From Phyllobacterium zundukense (GTDB lineage Bacteria > Pseudomonadota > Alphaproteobacteria > Rhizobiales > Rhizobiaceae), in NCBI RefSeq assembly GCF_025452195.1, contig NZ_CP104973.1:2463001-2527000 (forward strand): a stretch of 64,000 nt of DNA, given 5' to 3'. This document shows positions 36,095 to 44,750 of this stretch, one piece after another. The notes under the pieces were generated by a model that was not told where the DNA came from, ran no database searches, and saw only the letters and a list, made by a program, of their open reading frames with translations. Each line of letters opens with the position of its first letter. The first letter of the stretch is position 1. The position numbers were made by a program, and so were the translations under genes.

Positions 36095-36111
36095 TGAAAC
36101 ACTATGTTTCA
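36095..36111. promoter_or_regulatory. Palindrome in the divergent promoter of the 86-aa gene and lysR
   Basis: TGAAACA-CTA-TGTTTCA is a perfect 7+3+7 inverted repeat 26 bp upstream of the LysR start. Position and symmetry suit a LysR-type or other dimer operator. Confidence 0.5.
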
Positions 36112-36137
36112 GAAAAATTGATGAAGGAGAATGCGCC

Positions 36138-37046
36138 ATGTCAGCCCCGATGCATCATCCCATTCCAATCCTCGACCTAGATGTATTGCGTACCTTTGCA
36201 ATGATTGCGGAGACAGGCAGTTTTTCGAGCGCTGCAAATGCTGTGTTTCGTACCCCGTCGGCTGTTTCCATGCAGATCAAGAAGCTGGAGGAGACCTTGG
36301 GCCATGTGCTGCTCGAACGGGACGCGCGTTCGGTCAAACTGACACCAAGCGGCGAGGTTCTCCTTGGTTATGCAAGGCGCATGCTGGCGCTCAATCGCGA
36401 GACAGTGGCGAAATTTATAGCACCGACGGTTTCCGGCGTCGTTCGGCTCGGTGCGCCAGACGATATTGGCGAGCGGGTACTTCCGTTTGTCTTGAAGCGT
36501 TTTGCGGAATCTCACCCGGATGTAACCGTTGATGTGGTCATCGATCAAAGCAATAGTCTGCGCAAACGCCTTGACGAGCAACGTTTGGATGTCACCTTGG
36601 TCAATGTCAACGAGACCTTGGCCAAGATGGATGACATAGAAGTCCTCATGACTGAGGAGATCATCTGGGCCGGAGCCAAATGTGGGACGGCCCATGAGCG
36701 CACCCCACTGCCGCTTTCAATGTGGGAAGAGGGGTGCATCTGGCGCGCTAACGCGATCAGTGCGCTGGAAAGTGCGGGCCGTGAATATCGCGTTGCCTAT
36801 ATGAGCGCCCATACGATGGGCCAGCGTGCGGCAATCGTTGCGGATCTTGCCGTTGCACCTTTTTCGAAATTCCTTTTGGAGGACAACATGGTACAGCTCG
36901 GCGCCGAGCACGGTCTGCCACCACTCGGCGAATCCAGGCTCGGCATGCTCGTTGCGAAGAATGCAGGCGCTCATGTCAAAGCTGTCGCACAGCATCTGCG
37001 GGTTTATTTTGAGGGGTATGAGCGGACGGGCAAGCTTAGCTGCTAG
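36138..37046 (+). CDS. LysR family transcriptional regulator
   Basis: A 302-residue LysR protein. The N-terminal winged helix reads LDVLRTFAMIAETGSFSSAA and TPSAVSMQIKKLEETLG. The effector domain starts near residue 95 (SGVVRLGAPDDIGERVLP). AGGAG lies 7 bases upstream of the ATG. It diverges from the 86-aa gene. A single cysteine in AGAKCGTAHE is in the effector domain. No metabolic target can be read from the sequence. Confidence 0.9.
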   Translation: MSAPMHHPIPILDLDVLRTFAMIAETGSFSSAANAVFRTPSAVSMQIKKLEETLGHVLLERDARSVKLTPSGEVLLGYARRMLALNRETVAKFIAPTVSGVVRLGAPDDIGERVLPFVLKRFAESHPDVTVDVVIDQSNSLRKRLDEQRLDVTLVNVNETLAKMDDIEVLMTEEIIWAGAKCGTAHERTPLPLSMWEEGCIWRANAISALESAGREYRVAYMSAHTMGQRAAIVADLAVAPFSKFLLEDNMVQLGAEHGLPPLGESRLGMLVAKNAGAHVKAVAQHLRVYFEGYERTGKLSC

Positions 37047-37059
37047 AGACCTTTGCCAA

Positions 37060-37173
37060 TCCATCCTGATGGTCATCTGATACGATTTTCTGCGCTTCCG
37101 ATGCTCACGGACCAATGAGTCCGCTGCGCTTCGGTTCTCGAAAATCACACCAGCTCACTCATCAGGTTGAATT
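37060..37173. repeat. Imperfect palindromic intergenic repeat (copy 2)
   Basis: The region between the lysR and cutC stops folds on itself: CCTGATG recurs as an inverted CATCAGG, and GATTTTC/GAAAATC and GGAC/GTCC pair inside. It shares GGTTCTCGAAAATCAC, TGCTCA and TTTTCTGCGC with the element at 14482-14601. Outer AGAGACCTTT (37045-37054) also pairs with 37178-37187. It probably serves as a bidirectional transcription stop. Confidence 0.75.
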
Positions 37174-37186
37174 CTCAAAAGGTCTC

Positions 37187-37908
37187 TTATCTGCTAGCGC
37201 AATAATGTTTCAATGCCCTGACGAGCTCCAAACTCGTCTGCTTCTGTGATGCACTTTCGAAGCCGAGCCGCTTTGCCTCTTCGCTGAGCACGGGCGCGGT
37301 CGCGCCGCAAGATGAGTGGATTTCTTCAAGCGGAATGCGATTCCTCAAAGTATCGATATTGCCAATGTTCACACCGGAACCAGGCATGATCTTGATTCGG
37401 CGCGCAGCAAGTTCGAATGTCGCTTCCAGGTCGTCGATCCCGGCAAGCGCGGTCGATGACCGACCCGAAGTCAAGATCGCTCAAATCCGAGGTCGATTGC
37501 CATATTGACGGCCTCAGCAAGATCCGGGACAAGATCGAATGCGCGATGCAGTGTAACACCCAGACCGCTGCATTGTCTGATGAGGCGTTCAAGCGTCGTA
37601 TAGTCCAGTTGGCCACTGGTGAGGTTGGCGCCGAAAACCACACCAGCAAGCCCAGCGGCGCGCATCACATCGATCTCGCGCAGCATTGCGTCAATGTCGG
37701 CTTCATCAAAAACGAAATTGCCCGGACGAGGACGGACCATGGCGTATATGGGGACCGGGGAGACAGAAGCCTGTCCAACCAGTCCCGATGTCGGCGTCAG
37801 CCCGCCCAGTTCCAGCGCTGAACAGAGTTCAATGCGGTCGGCTCCTCCCGCGATAGCCGCTGCCAATCCGGCGGGACTGTCGACACAGACTTCGAGCAGG
37901 ATGCTCAT
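37187..37908 (-). pseudogene. cutC: cutC, interrupted by a -1 frameshift
   Basis: CutC is a TIM-barrel protein once linked to copper handling. The first half (37471-37908; ILLEVCVDSPAGLAAAIAGG, RIELCSALELGGLTPT, VTLHRAFDLVPD) ends early at GFERS-stop. The second half (37187-37474; TSGRSSTALAGIDDLE, IMPGSGVNIGNI, EIHSSCGA) continues the family sequence in the next frame. One added base near 37475 would restore GFER-(I)LTSGRSS. Together the halves give the usual ~240 residues. It may be a true pseudogene or a sequencing error. It overlaps the ROK kinase gene by 4 bp, so it was the second gene of that pair. Confidence 0.85.
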
Positions 37909-38819
37909 TTTGCTATTTCCATCAACCCAAGAACGCCCGCACCGACGAGGCCGGGTTCAATCTTCAATTCCGCAGGAACAACCAGTGGTTTATCGGTTTT
38001 CCGCAGGATGCGTGCGCGAACTGCTCCATCCAGACGCTTGATGAGCTCTGCAGAATTGGCGAGCCCGCCGCCAACGGGTACGATAGACGCGCCAACGATG
38101 TTGATCGTCATCGCGAGCGGGCTGCTGACGATGTCGATATAGACTTCAATGGTGTGTTCAGCCGCTGCGTCGCCAGCATTCCACGCAGCTATAATCGCGG
38201 TACTTGGCAGATCAACGCCGTGCAAGTGAGCATGCAGTCTTTCCATGCCGCGCGCCGCGCCCACTGCATCAACACAACCAACCTGGCCGCAGCCGCAGAC
38301 ATAGCGCGGAATGGCAACGGGCGGATTACCTGCAAGCGTGGCGGATACCGGGCCGTGGCCCCATTCGCCAGCAAAGCCGCCAGCACCTTCGTGAATCTTG
38401 CCGTTGATAATTAGGCCACCGCCGACACCGGTGCCAAGGATGACACCGAATACAATGCGATGACCGCGTCCCGCACCAACAACAGCTTCAGATAACGCAA
38501 AGCAATCGGCATCATTGGCGACGAGCACGGGCCTTTGTAGCTTCTCGCTCAGATCGGCAACCAATGTACGGCCATGAATGCAGGGAATATTGGCGCAAGT
38601 GATCTTGCCCGTATCGGAATCAACAACCCCCGCGATTGAAACCGATATCAAGCTTTTGGCGTCAGCGCCGCCATCAGCTGCGATCTTTTCGATAGCCGAT
38701 GCGAACGCATCAAAATCGTCCAGCGGCGTCGGGATTTTTGGGAGTGGTCTTATATCTTCGGGTGAGTAGGCGATTGCGCCTTTGATGGCGGAACCGCCAA
38801 TGTCAAAGCAGGCTATCAT
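37905..38819 (-). CDS. ROK family sugar kinase (N-acetylglucosamine/N-acetylmannosamine kinase-like)
   Basis: A 304-residue ROK kinase. CFDIGGSAIKGAI is the ATP phosphate-1 loop, LVANDADCFALSEAVVGAG carries the catalytic Asp, and GVILGTGVGGGLIINGKI is phosphate-2. The ROK zinc motif is visible as GEWGHGPV...CGCGQVGCVDAVGA. NagK/NanK-type substrates are likely, but not fixed. It is linked by overlap to the broken cutC. Confidence 0.85.
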   Translation of the reverse strand: MIACFDIGGSAIKGAIAYSPEDIRPLPKIPTPLDDFDAFASAIEKIAADGGADAKSLISVSIAGVVDSDTGKITCANIPCIHGRTLVADLSEKLQRPVLVANDADCFALSEAVVGAGRGHRIVFGVILGTGVGGGLIINGKIHEGAGGFAGEWGHGPVSATLAGNPPVAIPRYVCGCGQVGCVDAVGAARGMERLHAHLHGVDLPSTAIIAAWNAGDAAAEHTIEVYIDIVSSPLAMTINIVGASIVPVGGGLANSAELIKRLDGAVRARILRKTDKPLVVPAELKIEPGLVGAGVLGLMEIAK

Positions 38820-38881
38820 GGCAAGCTGTTTCCGGAATCAATCATGGATTTGTGATAGCGGAAATTGACTGCAGGACAAAG

Positions 38882-40966
38882 TTATTCGCGGTTGCGCCGT
38901 GCCGCACGTTCCTCGCGCGACCGCCGGCGTGGCGCCGCATCGCCGGCAACGCCATCCTCGCTGACATTCTTGCGCGGCGGCAGCGCCACTGCCTGCGACA
39001 GTTTTGGAAAGGGGTCAATCTTGTTAGGCAGCGCCATGGCATTCACGAACAGCTGCTGGAAGTTCGGCTCCAGCGCAGTCTCGATCTTCTCAATAAGGGC
39101 GACTTCCCTTTCAATCTCGCGACGATGGTTGCGGTTGAGCAGTGTCATTAGTGCGCCCGTGCCGGCCGCATTGCCCACAGCCTTCACTTCGGACAACTCG
39201 CAGTCGGGAATGAGGCCGAGCACCATGGCATATTTCGGATCGATGAAAGAGCCGAAGGCGCCTGCAAAACGAATTGTGTCCACCGTCTCGACGCCCTGCT
39301 TTTCCATCAGAAGCTTCACGCCGGCATAAAGGGCCGCCTTGGCGAGTTGAATGGCGCGGATGTCGTTCTGTGTGACTGTAATGCGCGGCTCGCCGTCACG
39401 CAGGAGGTAAGAGAAGGTACGGCCGTTAGCCATGATGCGCGGGCTACGCTCAGCCATCGTTCCATCAATGACGCCGTCTTCAGAAATGATGCCTGCAAGA
39501 TACATCTCCGCGACCACCTCGATGATCGCCGAGCCGCAGATCCCGGTGACCCCGATCGTTTTGGCGGCCTCCTGAAAGCCGTCCTCGTCGGACCACTTGT
39601 CGACTCCGATCACACGGAACTTCGGCTCGAGGGTCTGCGGGTCGATGCGCACGCGCTCGATCGCGCCCGGGGCAGCGCGTTGTCCTGACGAAATTTCGGC
39701 GCCTTCAAAGGCTGGGCCGGTTGGCGAGGATGCGGCGACCACTCGGGTGCTATTGCCAAGCACAATCTCGGCGTTGGTGCCGACGTCAACGAGCAGCATC
39801 ATCTTGTCCTGCCGGTAAGGCCCCTCTGATAGCGTGGCACCCGCTGCGTCGGCGCCGACATGGCCGGCTATGCAGGGGAGCATATAGAGGCGCGCGCCCT
39901 GGGCGACCTCGATGTCGATCTCGTGCGCCCAGTACTGCAGCGGTCCAGAGACGGCAAGTGCGAACGGTGCCTGACCGAGCTCAGTCGGATCGATGCCGAG
40001 GAACAGGTGATGCATGATCGGATTGCCGACGAAGACACAATCGAAAATATCGTGCCGGTCGACATTGCCTTCCGCACAGACCTTGCCGATGAGCTTGTTG
40101 ACTGCCTCGCGGACGGCCTTGGTCATCGCCTCGCGCCCGTCGGGATTCATCATCACATAGGAGACGCGACTCATCAGGTCTTCGCCAAAGCGGATTTGCG
40201 GGTTCGATGTGCCAGAGGACGCGACGATGCGGCCAGACAGCAGCGAAACCAGATGCATAGCGATGGTTGTCGAGCCGATGTCGCATGCTATGCCGTAGGC
40301 CTCGTTCTTCAGACCTGGGTACAAACCGATGATGAAGGGCCGCGAGGAATCCATGTCACGGTGGATGGCGGCGGTCACGCCCCAGTTGCCCTTCCGCAAA
40401 ATGCCCTGAACCTGGGGGATCAGATGCGGTGCGATGAGCAGGTCCTTCCAGCCCCAGTCTTTTTCCAGCACGGCTTTCAGGCGGTCGAGATCGCCCAGCG
40501 GTTTGTGCATATCGGGTTCCTCGACCTCGACATAGCAAAGCTGGACGGCCGCATTGCGCTCGATAATACGGTCGGTGGCGGCTTTGCGGACCACCTGCGC
40601 GTTGACCTGGACATCCTGGGGTACATCAACGACGAGATCGCCCTGTATCGTGGCGGAACAGGAGAGACGGCGCCCTTCGGGCAGGCCGCGCACCCGGTCA
40701 TAACGATCTTCCTTCGGACCTCTGGGGGAAATGTGGTCCAGCGAGGAGACGATCTTGTGCTTGGCGAAACTGCCTTCCTGGACTTCCACCTGGCAGCGTC
40801 CACAGGTTGCTCGGCCGCCGCAGACGCTCTCAACGTATACGCCCAGGGTGCGTGCGGCCTCCAAAATGGGTGTACCAACGGCGAAACGTCCGCGTTTACC
40901 CGATGGCATGAAGAGAACGAGCGCTTCCTTTGCCGACGCCTCTGGTGCTTTGACGGGTGCGTTCAC
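38882..40966 (-). CDS. Corrinoid-activating ferredoxin/ASKHA protein (RACo-like, DUF4445)
   Basis: A 694-residue reductive activator of corrinoid proteins. Residues ~18-110 are a 2Fe-2S ferredoxin domain (SVCGGRATCGRCQVEVQEG). The rest is an ASKHA-type ATPase-like domain with ACDIGSTTIAMHL, LLVDVGTNAEIVLGN and FAGAFGSFIDPKYAM. Such proteins re-reduce inactive Co(II) corrinoid to Co(I). The last ~15 residues are strongly basic (RRRSREERAARRNRE), a tail shared in kind by partner enzymes. It is the last gene of a metF-MeTr-RACo run, 85 bp after the methyltransferase gene. Confidence 0.9.
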   Translation of the reverse strand: MNAPVKAPEASAKEALVLFMPSGKRGRFAVGTPILEAARTLGVYVESVCGGRATCGRCQVEVQEGSFAKHKIVSSLDHISPRGPKEDRYDRVRGLPEGRRLSCSATIQGDLVVDVPQDVQVNAQVVRKAATDRIIERNAAVQLCYVEVEEPDMHKPLGDLDRLKAVLEKDWGWKDLLIAPHLIPQVQGILRKGNWGVTAAIHRDMDSSRPFIIGLYPGLKNEAYGIACDIGSTTIAMHLVSLLSGRIVASSGTSNPQIRFGEDLMSRVSYVMMNPDGREAMTKAVREAVNKLIGKVCAEGNVDRHDIFDCVFVGNPIMHHLFLGIDPTELGQAPFALAVSGPLQYWAHEIDIEVAQGARLYMLPCIAGHVGADAAGATLSEGPYRQDKMMLLVDVGTNAEIVLGNSTRVVAASSPTGPAFEGAEISSGQRAAPGAIERVRIDPQTLEPKFRVIGVDKWSDEDGFQEAAKTIGVTGICGSAIIEVVAEMYLAGIISEDGVIDGTMAERSPRIMANGRTFSYLLRDGEPRITVTQNDIRAIQLAKAALYAGVKLLMEKQGVETVDTIRFAGAFGSFIDPKYAMVLGLIPDCELSEVKAVGNAAGTGALMTLLNRNHRREIEREVALIEKIETALEPNFQQLFVNAMALPNKIDPFPKLSQAVALPPRKNVSEDGVAGDAAPRRRSREERAARRNRE

Positions 40967-41051
40967 GATCGATACTCCAAAACTTTCAGGCGAGGGGCAG
41001 TTTAGTTGCCTCCCGCCTTTCTATGCTGGTCAGTTTGCGTAACGCAAATCG

Positions 41052-42014
41052 TCAGCCTGCGGCGCCGCGCCGCGCCTCGCGTCCGCCACGTCGACGCCCA
41101 CCGCCAGCCGAATCTACGGGGACGGACACAGCAGGTGCCGCTCCTGCTGCTGCCGGCTGGTGGTCGCGGTATTTCTTGATCCAGTAGGTGCAATTGGCGT
41201 CTGTACCGTTGAGAACATTAGCGGCATGAACGGCTTCCATTTCCTGCGGACGGCAAGGATTCATGATCGCCGAGGTCATGCCCGCACCAATCACCATAGG
41301 AATGAACCCGGCATTGATGCCGTGACGATGGGGCAGGCCGAAGGAAATGTTCGACAGGCCGCAGGTGGTGTTAACCTTCAATTCTTCGCGCAGACGGCGT
41401 AGCAGAGCGAAAACCTGACGACCGGCATCACCAAGCGCACCGATCGGCATGACCAGTGGATCGACCACGATGTCATGGGCCGGGATGCCGAAATCGGCGG
41501 CGCGCTCTACGATCTTCTTGGCAACGGCGAAACGAACGTCCGGATCCATGGAAATGCCGGTCTCGTCGTTCGAAATGGCAACGACCGGAACATTGTACTT
41601 CTTGATGAGCGGGAGAATGGCTTCGAGCTTCTCCTCTTCACCCGTCACGGAATTGACCAGCGGACGGCCCTTGGCGACTTTCAATGCCGCCTCGATGGCA
41701 GCGCTTACCGAACTGTCGATCGACAAGGGGACATCGACCAGATTCTGCACGATTTCAAGCGTCTGAACAAGAAGGCCCGGCTCCGTCGCGTTGGGATCCA
41801 CCGCAGTGACACCCGCGTTGACGTCCAGCATCGTCGCGCCAGCGGCGACCTGCTCTAAAGCATCCTTAATGACTGTATCGAAATTGCCCATGATCATTTC
41901 GGCGGCCAGCTTCTTACGCCCGGTCGGATTGATTCGCTCGCCGATGACGCAGAAAGGCTGATCAAATCCGATGATTATTTCTCTGGTTGCCGAAGCAACG
42001 ATCGTACGGGTCAT
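41052..42014 (-). CDS. Methyltetrahydrofolate:corrinoid methyltransferase (pterin-binding)
   Basis: A 320-residue (beta/alpha)8 pterin-binding enzyme of the MeTr/MtgA/MetH type. Motifs are VIGERINPTGRKKLA, ATMLDVNAGV, LSIDSSV, PLVNSVTGE, and CGLSNISFGLPHR. It would move methyl groups between the corrinoid protein and tetrahydrofolate, linking amine demethylation to MetF. Residues ~290-320 form an Ala/Gly/Arg-rich tail (GGGRRRGGREARRGAAG) that is not part of the catalytic barrel. metF lies 10 bp upstream and the corrinoid activator gene follows. Confidence 0.92.
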   Translation of the reverse strand: MTRTIVASATREIIIGFDQPFCVIGERINPTGRKKLAAEMIMGNFDTVIKDALEQVAAGATMLDVNAGVTAVDPNATEPGLLVQTLEIVQNLVDVPLSIDSSVSAAIEAALKVAKGRPLVNSVTGEEEKLEAILPLIKKYNVPVVAISNDETGISMDPDVRFAVAKKIVERAADFGIPAHDIVVDPLVMPIGALGDAGRQVFALLRRLREELKVNTTCGLSNISFGLPHRHGINAGFIPMVIGAGMTSAIMNPCRPQEMEAVHAANVLNGTDANCTYWIKKYRDHQPAAAGAAPAVSVPVDSAGGGRRRGGREARRGAAG

Positions 42015-42024
42015 TCAAGGATCC

Positions 42025-42936
42025 TTAATTCGCGACTGCGTTTGTAGAATAGTGTACGGTATTCAAATTCCATGAGCCGCGATCGACAAGCCATTCAGAC
42101 GACTTCTTCAATCCACCGAACGGGAAGATGTGAATTTGCTTGATGGCAGATGTCGGATTAGCCAAAATGTGTTGTTCGATGGGGCCAACAACACCTTCCG
42201 GTGAATGACTAGTGGCGAGCGCTGTCAGCGACAGCGCATTCTTCTTCAGGAAGCTGATCGAATTGCCGACACCGCACATGGCTGCATATTTGATCAGCGT
42301 CGTAATCTTGGCAGGGCCAGCAACACCGAGATGCACGGGAAGGTCGACGCCATGTTGGCGCAACGATTCCGAATAGCGAATGAAGCGGTCGGCATCGAAA
42401 CCGAACTGGGTAACGACTCGCAGCTTGGCACCGGTACGTTCGCCGAAGTCTTTCTTCAAACGCAGCGCTTCAATAGCGACGGCCTCGGAAAACTCCGGGC
42501 TGCCTTCGGGATGGCCGGCAACGCCCATTTCGGTGATGCCGTATTTGTCGAAGAAACCAGTCTCCAACACCTCCATCGTCGAGGAGAACTCACCGGCCTG
42601 ACGCTCGAGGCCGCCACCAATAACGAGAACGTCGGTCACGCCAGCTTCTTGTGCGGCTCGGCGAACACGAGTTTCGAGTGCTGCTTTCGTCGTCAGACGG
42701 CGTGAAGCGAAATGCGGGACCGGCTTATAACCAAGCTCATGAATGCGCTTTGCCGCAGATGTCAGCGTATCCACGCTGTCGGTGCCCATGTCTGTGATGT
42801 AGACGCGGGTACCTGCCGGGAACAAACCAGGCAAATCCTGGGATTCGATAGCCTGGCGAGCCGCGACTTCAATAGATGCTGTGATCTTGGTCATTTGATC
42901 CTGCTGCGACTTCGCTTTGAATTCATGAATGCTCAT
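42025..42936 (-). CDS. metF: Methylenetetrahydrofolate reductase
   Basis: A 303-residue MTHFR-fold flavoenzyme that interconverts methyl- and methylene-tetrahydrofolate. YKPVPHFASRRL, VLVIGGGLERQAGEFSS, GVAGHPEGSPEFS and VTQFGFDADRFIRY match the MetF barrel. In this operon it most likely runs in the oxidative direction, feeding methyl groups into the folate oxidation route. I chose ATG 42936, which overlaps the upstream gene by 14 bp, over GTG 42942. Confidence 0.9.
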   Translation of the reverse strand: MSIHEFKAKSQQDQMTKITASIEVAARQAIESQDLPGLFPAGTRVYITDMGTDSVDTLTSAAKRIHELGYKPVPHFASRRLTTKAALETRVRRAAQEAGVTDVLVIGGGLERQAGEFSSTMEVLETGFFDKYGITEMGVAGHPEGSPEFSEAVAIEALRLKKDFGERTGAKLRVVTQFGFDADRFIRYSESLRQHGVDLPVHLGVAGPAKITTLIKYAAMCGVGNSISFLKKNALSLTALATSHSPEGVVGPIEQHILANPTSAIKQIHIFPFGGLKKSSEWLVDRGSWNLNTVHYSTNAVAN

Positions 42937-43225
42937 GTCCACCTGCCTTTACGAGCGCCACAAGGCGTTCCCGATCATATTCATTGTCAATACGGGCGAG
43001 GGCGCTATCCGCCTCGGTCTCCAGATCATCACTCACAGGCACCGGAGTGCCGCGGCGCCATTCCGCCAGATAGGTATCGGAGTCTTTCGCACCAATACGC
43101 ATCGCGCACATGTCGATGGCCTCGGTGAAACGAATCGGAAGCTCGCGCTTGGCTGCCTGGCGTCCCTTTTTGACGGTCACTTGAGCGGGAATATCCCGCC
43201 AATAAACGACAATGAGATCAGCCAT
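42923..43225 (-). CDS. Small conserved 'virulence factor' domain protein
   Basis: A 100-residue soluble protein resembling the family labelled virulence factor (PF13769-type): ADLIVVYWRDIPAQV, FTEAIDMCAMRIGAKDSD and YLAEWRRG. The label is historical; a role is not established. It starts at ATG 43225 with GGAGG upstream and its end overlaps metF by 14 bp, so it is the first gene of the metF-MeTr-RACo operon. That position suggests a role in methyl or one-carbon transfer. Confidence 0.75.
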   Translation of the reverse strand: MADLIVVYWRDIPAQVTVKKGRQAAKRELPIRFTEAIDMCAMRIGAKDSDTYLAEWRRGTPVPVSDDLETEADSALARIDNEYDRERLVALVKAGGHEHS

Positions 43226-43329
43226 GCAATTCATCCTCCGATGACGACCCTTTTGCCGGAAAATCAGGGGCTAAGCTTGCTATCTCACGACGCGTGCGCA
43301 CTCAAATGCGACGCGCATCATTGGTGTTT

Positions 43330-43337
43330 TTGCGACA
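43330..43337 (-). promoter_or_regulatory. TGTCGCAA core upstream of the metF operon
   Basis: TGTCGCAA on the minus strand, 105 bp before the first ATG of the operon. A near copy, CGTCGCA, follows about 24 bp downstream on the same strand. See the related sites at 30921, 50997 and 46686. Confidence 0.4.
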
Positions 43338-43347
43338 GGGATTCGGT

Positions 43348-44019
43348 TCAGAAAGGCCAGTAGGTTGCGGCATAGGCAAGCAAGTTCGCGGCAACGAAGG
43401 CAAAGCCCGTGACGATGCCGATCGAGACGACACCGAGTATCAGTCCGCCCAACATCAATCTGCCGTCACGCTCGCAGAGTGCGATGCCGATAATTGCGGT
43501 AGCGAGAGCGGGCAGCCAGTTGGATAGCGGCATTGGCAGAACTACAGACAGACCAAGAATGGTGGTAAACGCACCAAGCCAGCGATCACCCTGTTTGCGG
43601 CCAAACGGCCAATTGCGCGGCCGGATAAACTTTTCCAGCCATTCCAGCCACGGAACGACTTTGGCGGATATCAAGCGGAACCGGTCAGGGGAAATGGTTT
43701 TCGTTCGCATGAAAGTTGGAAGCCAAACCGATTCACGCCCCATCACCATTTGAACGGATACGAGCACAAGCGGAATACCGGTGATAACCCCGGTACCTGG
43801 TGGAAGCGGGATAAGATTCAAAATGGCAAAAAATGTAAGGAGCGCGGCAAAACTGCGATCTGTAAACGCTTCTTCGAGTTCGTCGAAAGACACCGGAGTC
43901 GTTGCACCAAGCGACAAGTCCCTGAAGACCTGCGAAAGCGGGCGCGGATCATTGTCCGGCGTCAAAGGTCGAGCCACGCGGTCGGGCTTCTTTCTTTCTT
44001 CTACGTCGATTGCGGCCAT
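43348..44019 (-). CDS. exoD: Exopolysaccharide synthesis protein ExoD
   Basis: A 223-residue membrane protein of the ExoD family. A soluble start (RPLSQVFRDLSLG; SFDELEEAFTDRSF) is followed by about four helices, with AALLTFFAILNLIPLPPGTG and the W-rich loop KFIRPRNWPFGRKQGDRW as markers. In Sinorhizobium meliloti exoD mutants have altered exopolysaccharide, alkali sensitivity and poor nodule invasion. The start is uncertain; ATG 44019 gives the compact protein, while ATGs up to 44070 are possible. Confidence 0.85.
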   Translation of the reverse strand: MAAIDVEERKKPDRVARPLTPDNDPRPLSQVFRDLSLGATTPVSFDELEEAFTDRSFAALLTFFAILNLIPLPPGTGVITGIPLVLVSVQMVMGRESVWLPTFMRTKTISPDRFRLISAKVVPWLEWLEKFIRPRNWPFGRKQGDRWLGAFTTILGLSVVLPMPLSNWLPALATAIIGIALCERDGRLMLGGLILGVVSIGIVTGFAFVAANLLAYAATYWPF

Positions 44020-44088
44020 AGTCTCGTCTTTGTTTACATTTTGGCGCATATGGCGCGAGGTCGATGACATTGCAATGACGAAAATACC

Positions 44089-44668
44089 TCAACGCTGCAG
44101 TTCGAGTATGTCCATTAGCGATTCACGGTCCGGCGCAGGGAACTCGATTCTGAAACTCCTTGTTTCCTGTGCGATATGCATACCCTACCTGATCAACGTC
44201 GGGACCTGAACCATAGTTCCTGGGCTTTTCACCCGCGACAAAGCCGACACCAAGATAGGTCAGGCGGTTGTCGCTCTCTGTATAAAAGCGTCCCTTCGTG
44301 CGTTGTGAACCGCTCGTCTTTTCCAGCACCCAGCCCGACCCATCGTCCGTGACACGGCATTTGAACCAGCTATAGATTACCAGCGGCGGTTCGTTGCCAA
44401 GCTTTGCCGTTCGGCATTTCCATTCGCCAGTGATGTCGAAATCTTCACTGAAGGACAGGTGGGGCTTGGCCAAGATTCCCTCCAACCATTTTACGTCGGT
44501 TGGAGGCGCGCCTTTGTTTGCTTCATCGACAGCCGTGCCCATCGTCTCTTGATATTTGTCGAGCTTCGCTTGATCAAGCTTTGTGATAATCCGCGTTATC
44601 GCACCATCTGCTTGAGCGACAGTTGTGCAAGCAATAAGGATAATCGTGGCGAACCCAGCGCGAAGCAT
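44089..44668 (-). pseudogene. DUF4893-like secreted protein with a frameshift near the 3' end
   Basis: The ORF 44123-44668 gives 181 residues with a signal peptide (MLRAGFATIILIACTTVAQA) and a DUF4893-like body (ITGEWKCRTAKLGNEPPLVIY, WFKCRVTDDGSGWVLEKTSG, GRFYTESDNRLTYLG). It ends abruptly at KEFQNRVPCAGP. Shifting by one base at the TTT near 44155 reads on as FRIEFPAPDRESLMDILELQR to a stop at 44089-44091, a far more natural end. A single inserted base, true or from sequencing, explains this. The loss is small and the protein may still fold. Confidence 0.6.
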
Positions 44669-44750
44669 AGTGAATTGATACCTGTTTCGATTTGGTATTC
44701 AGGCGCACAGACGAAGAAGTCGTTCATCTGATGGCGATCACGAAGAGAAA

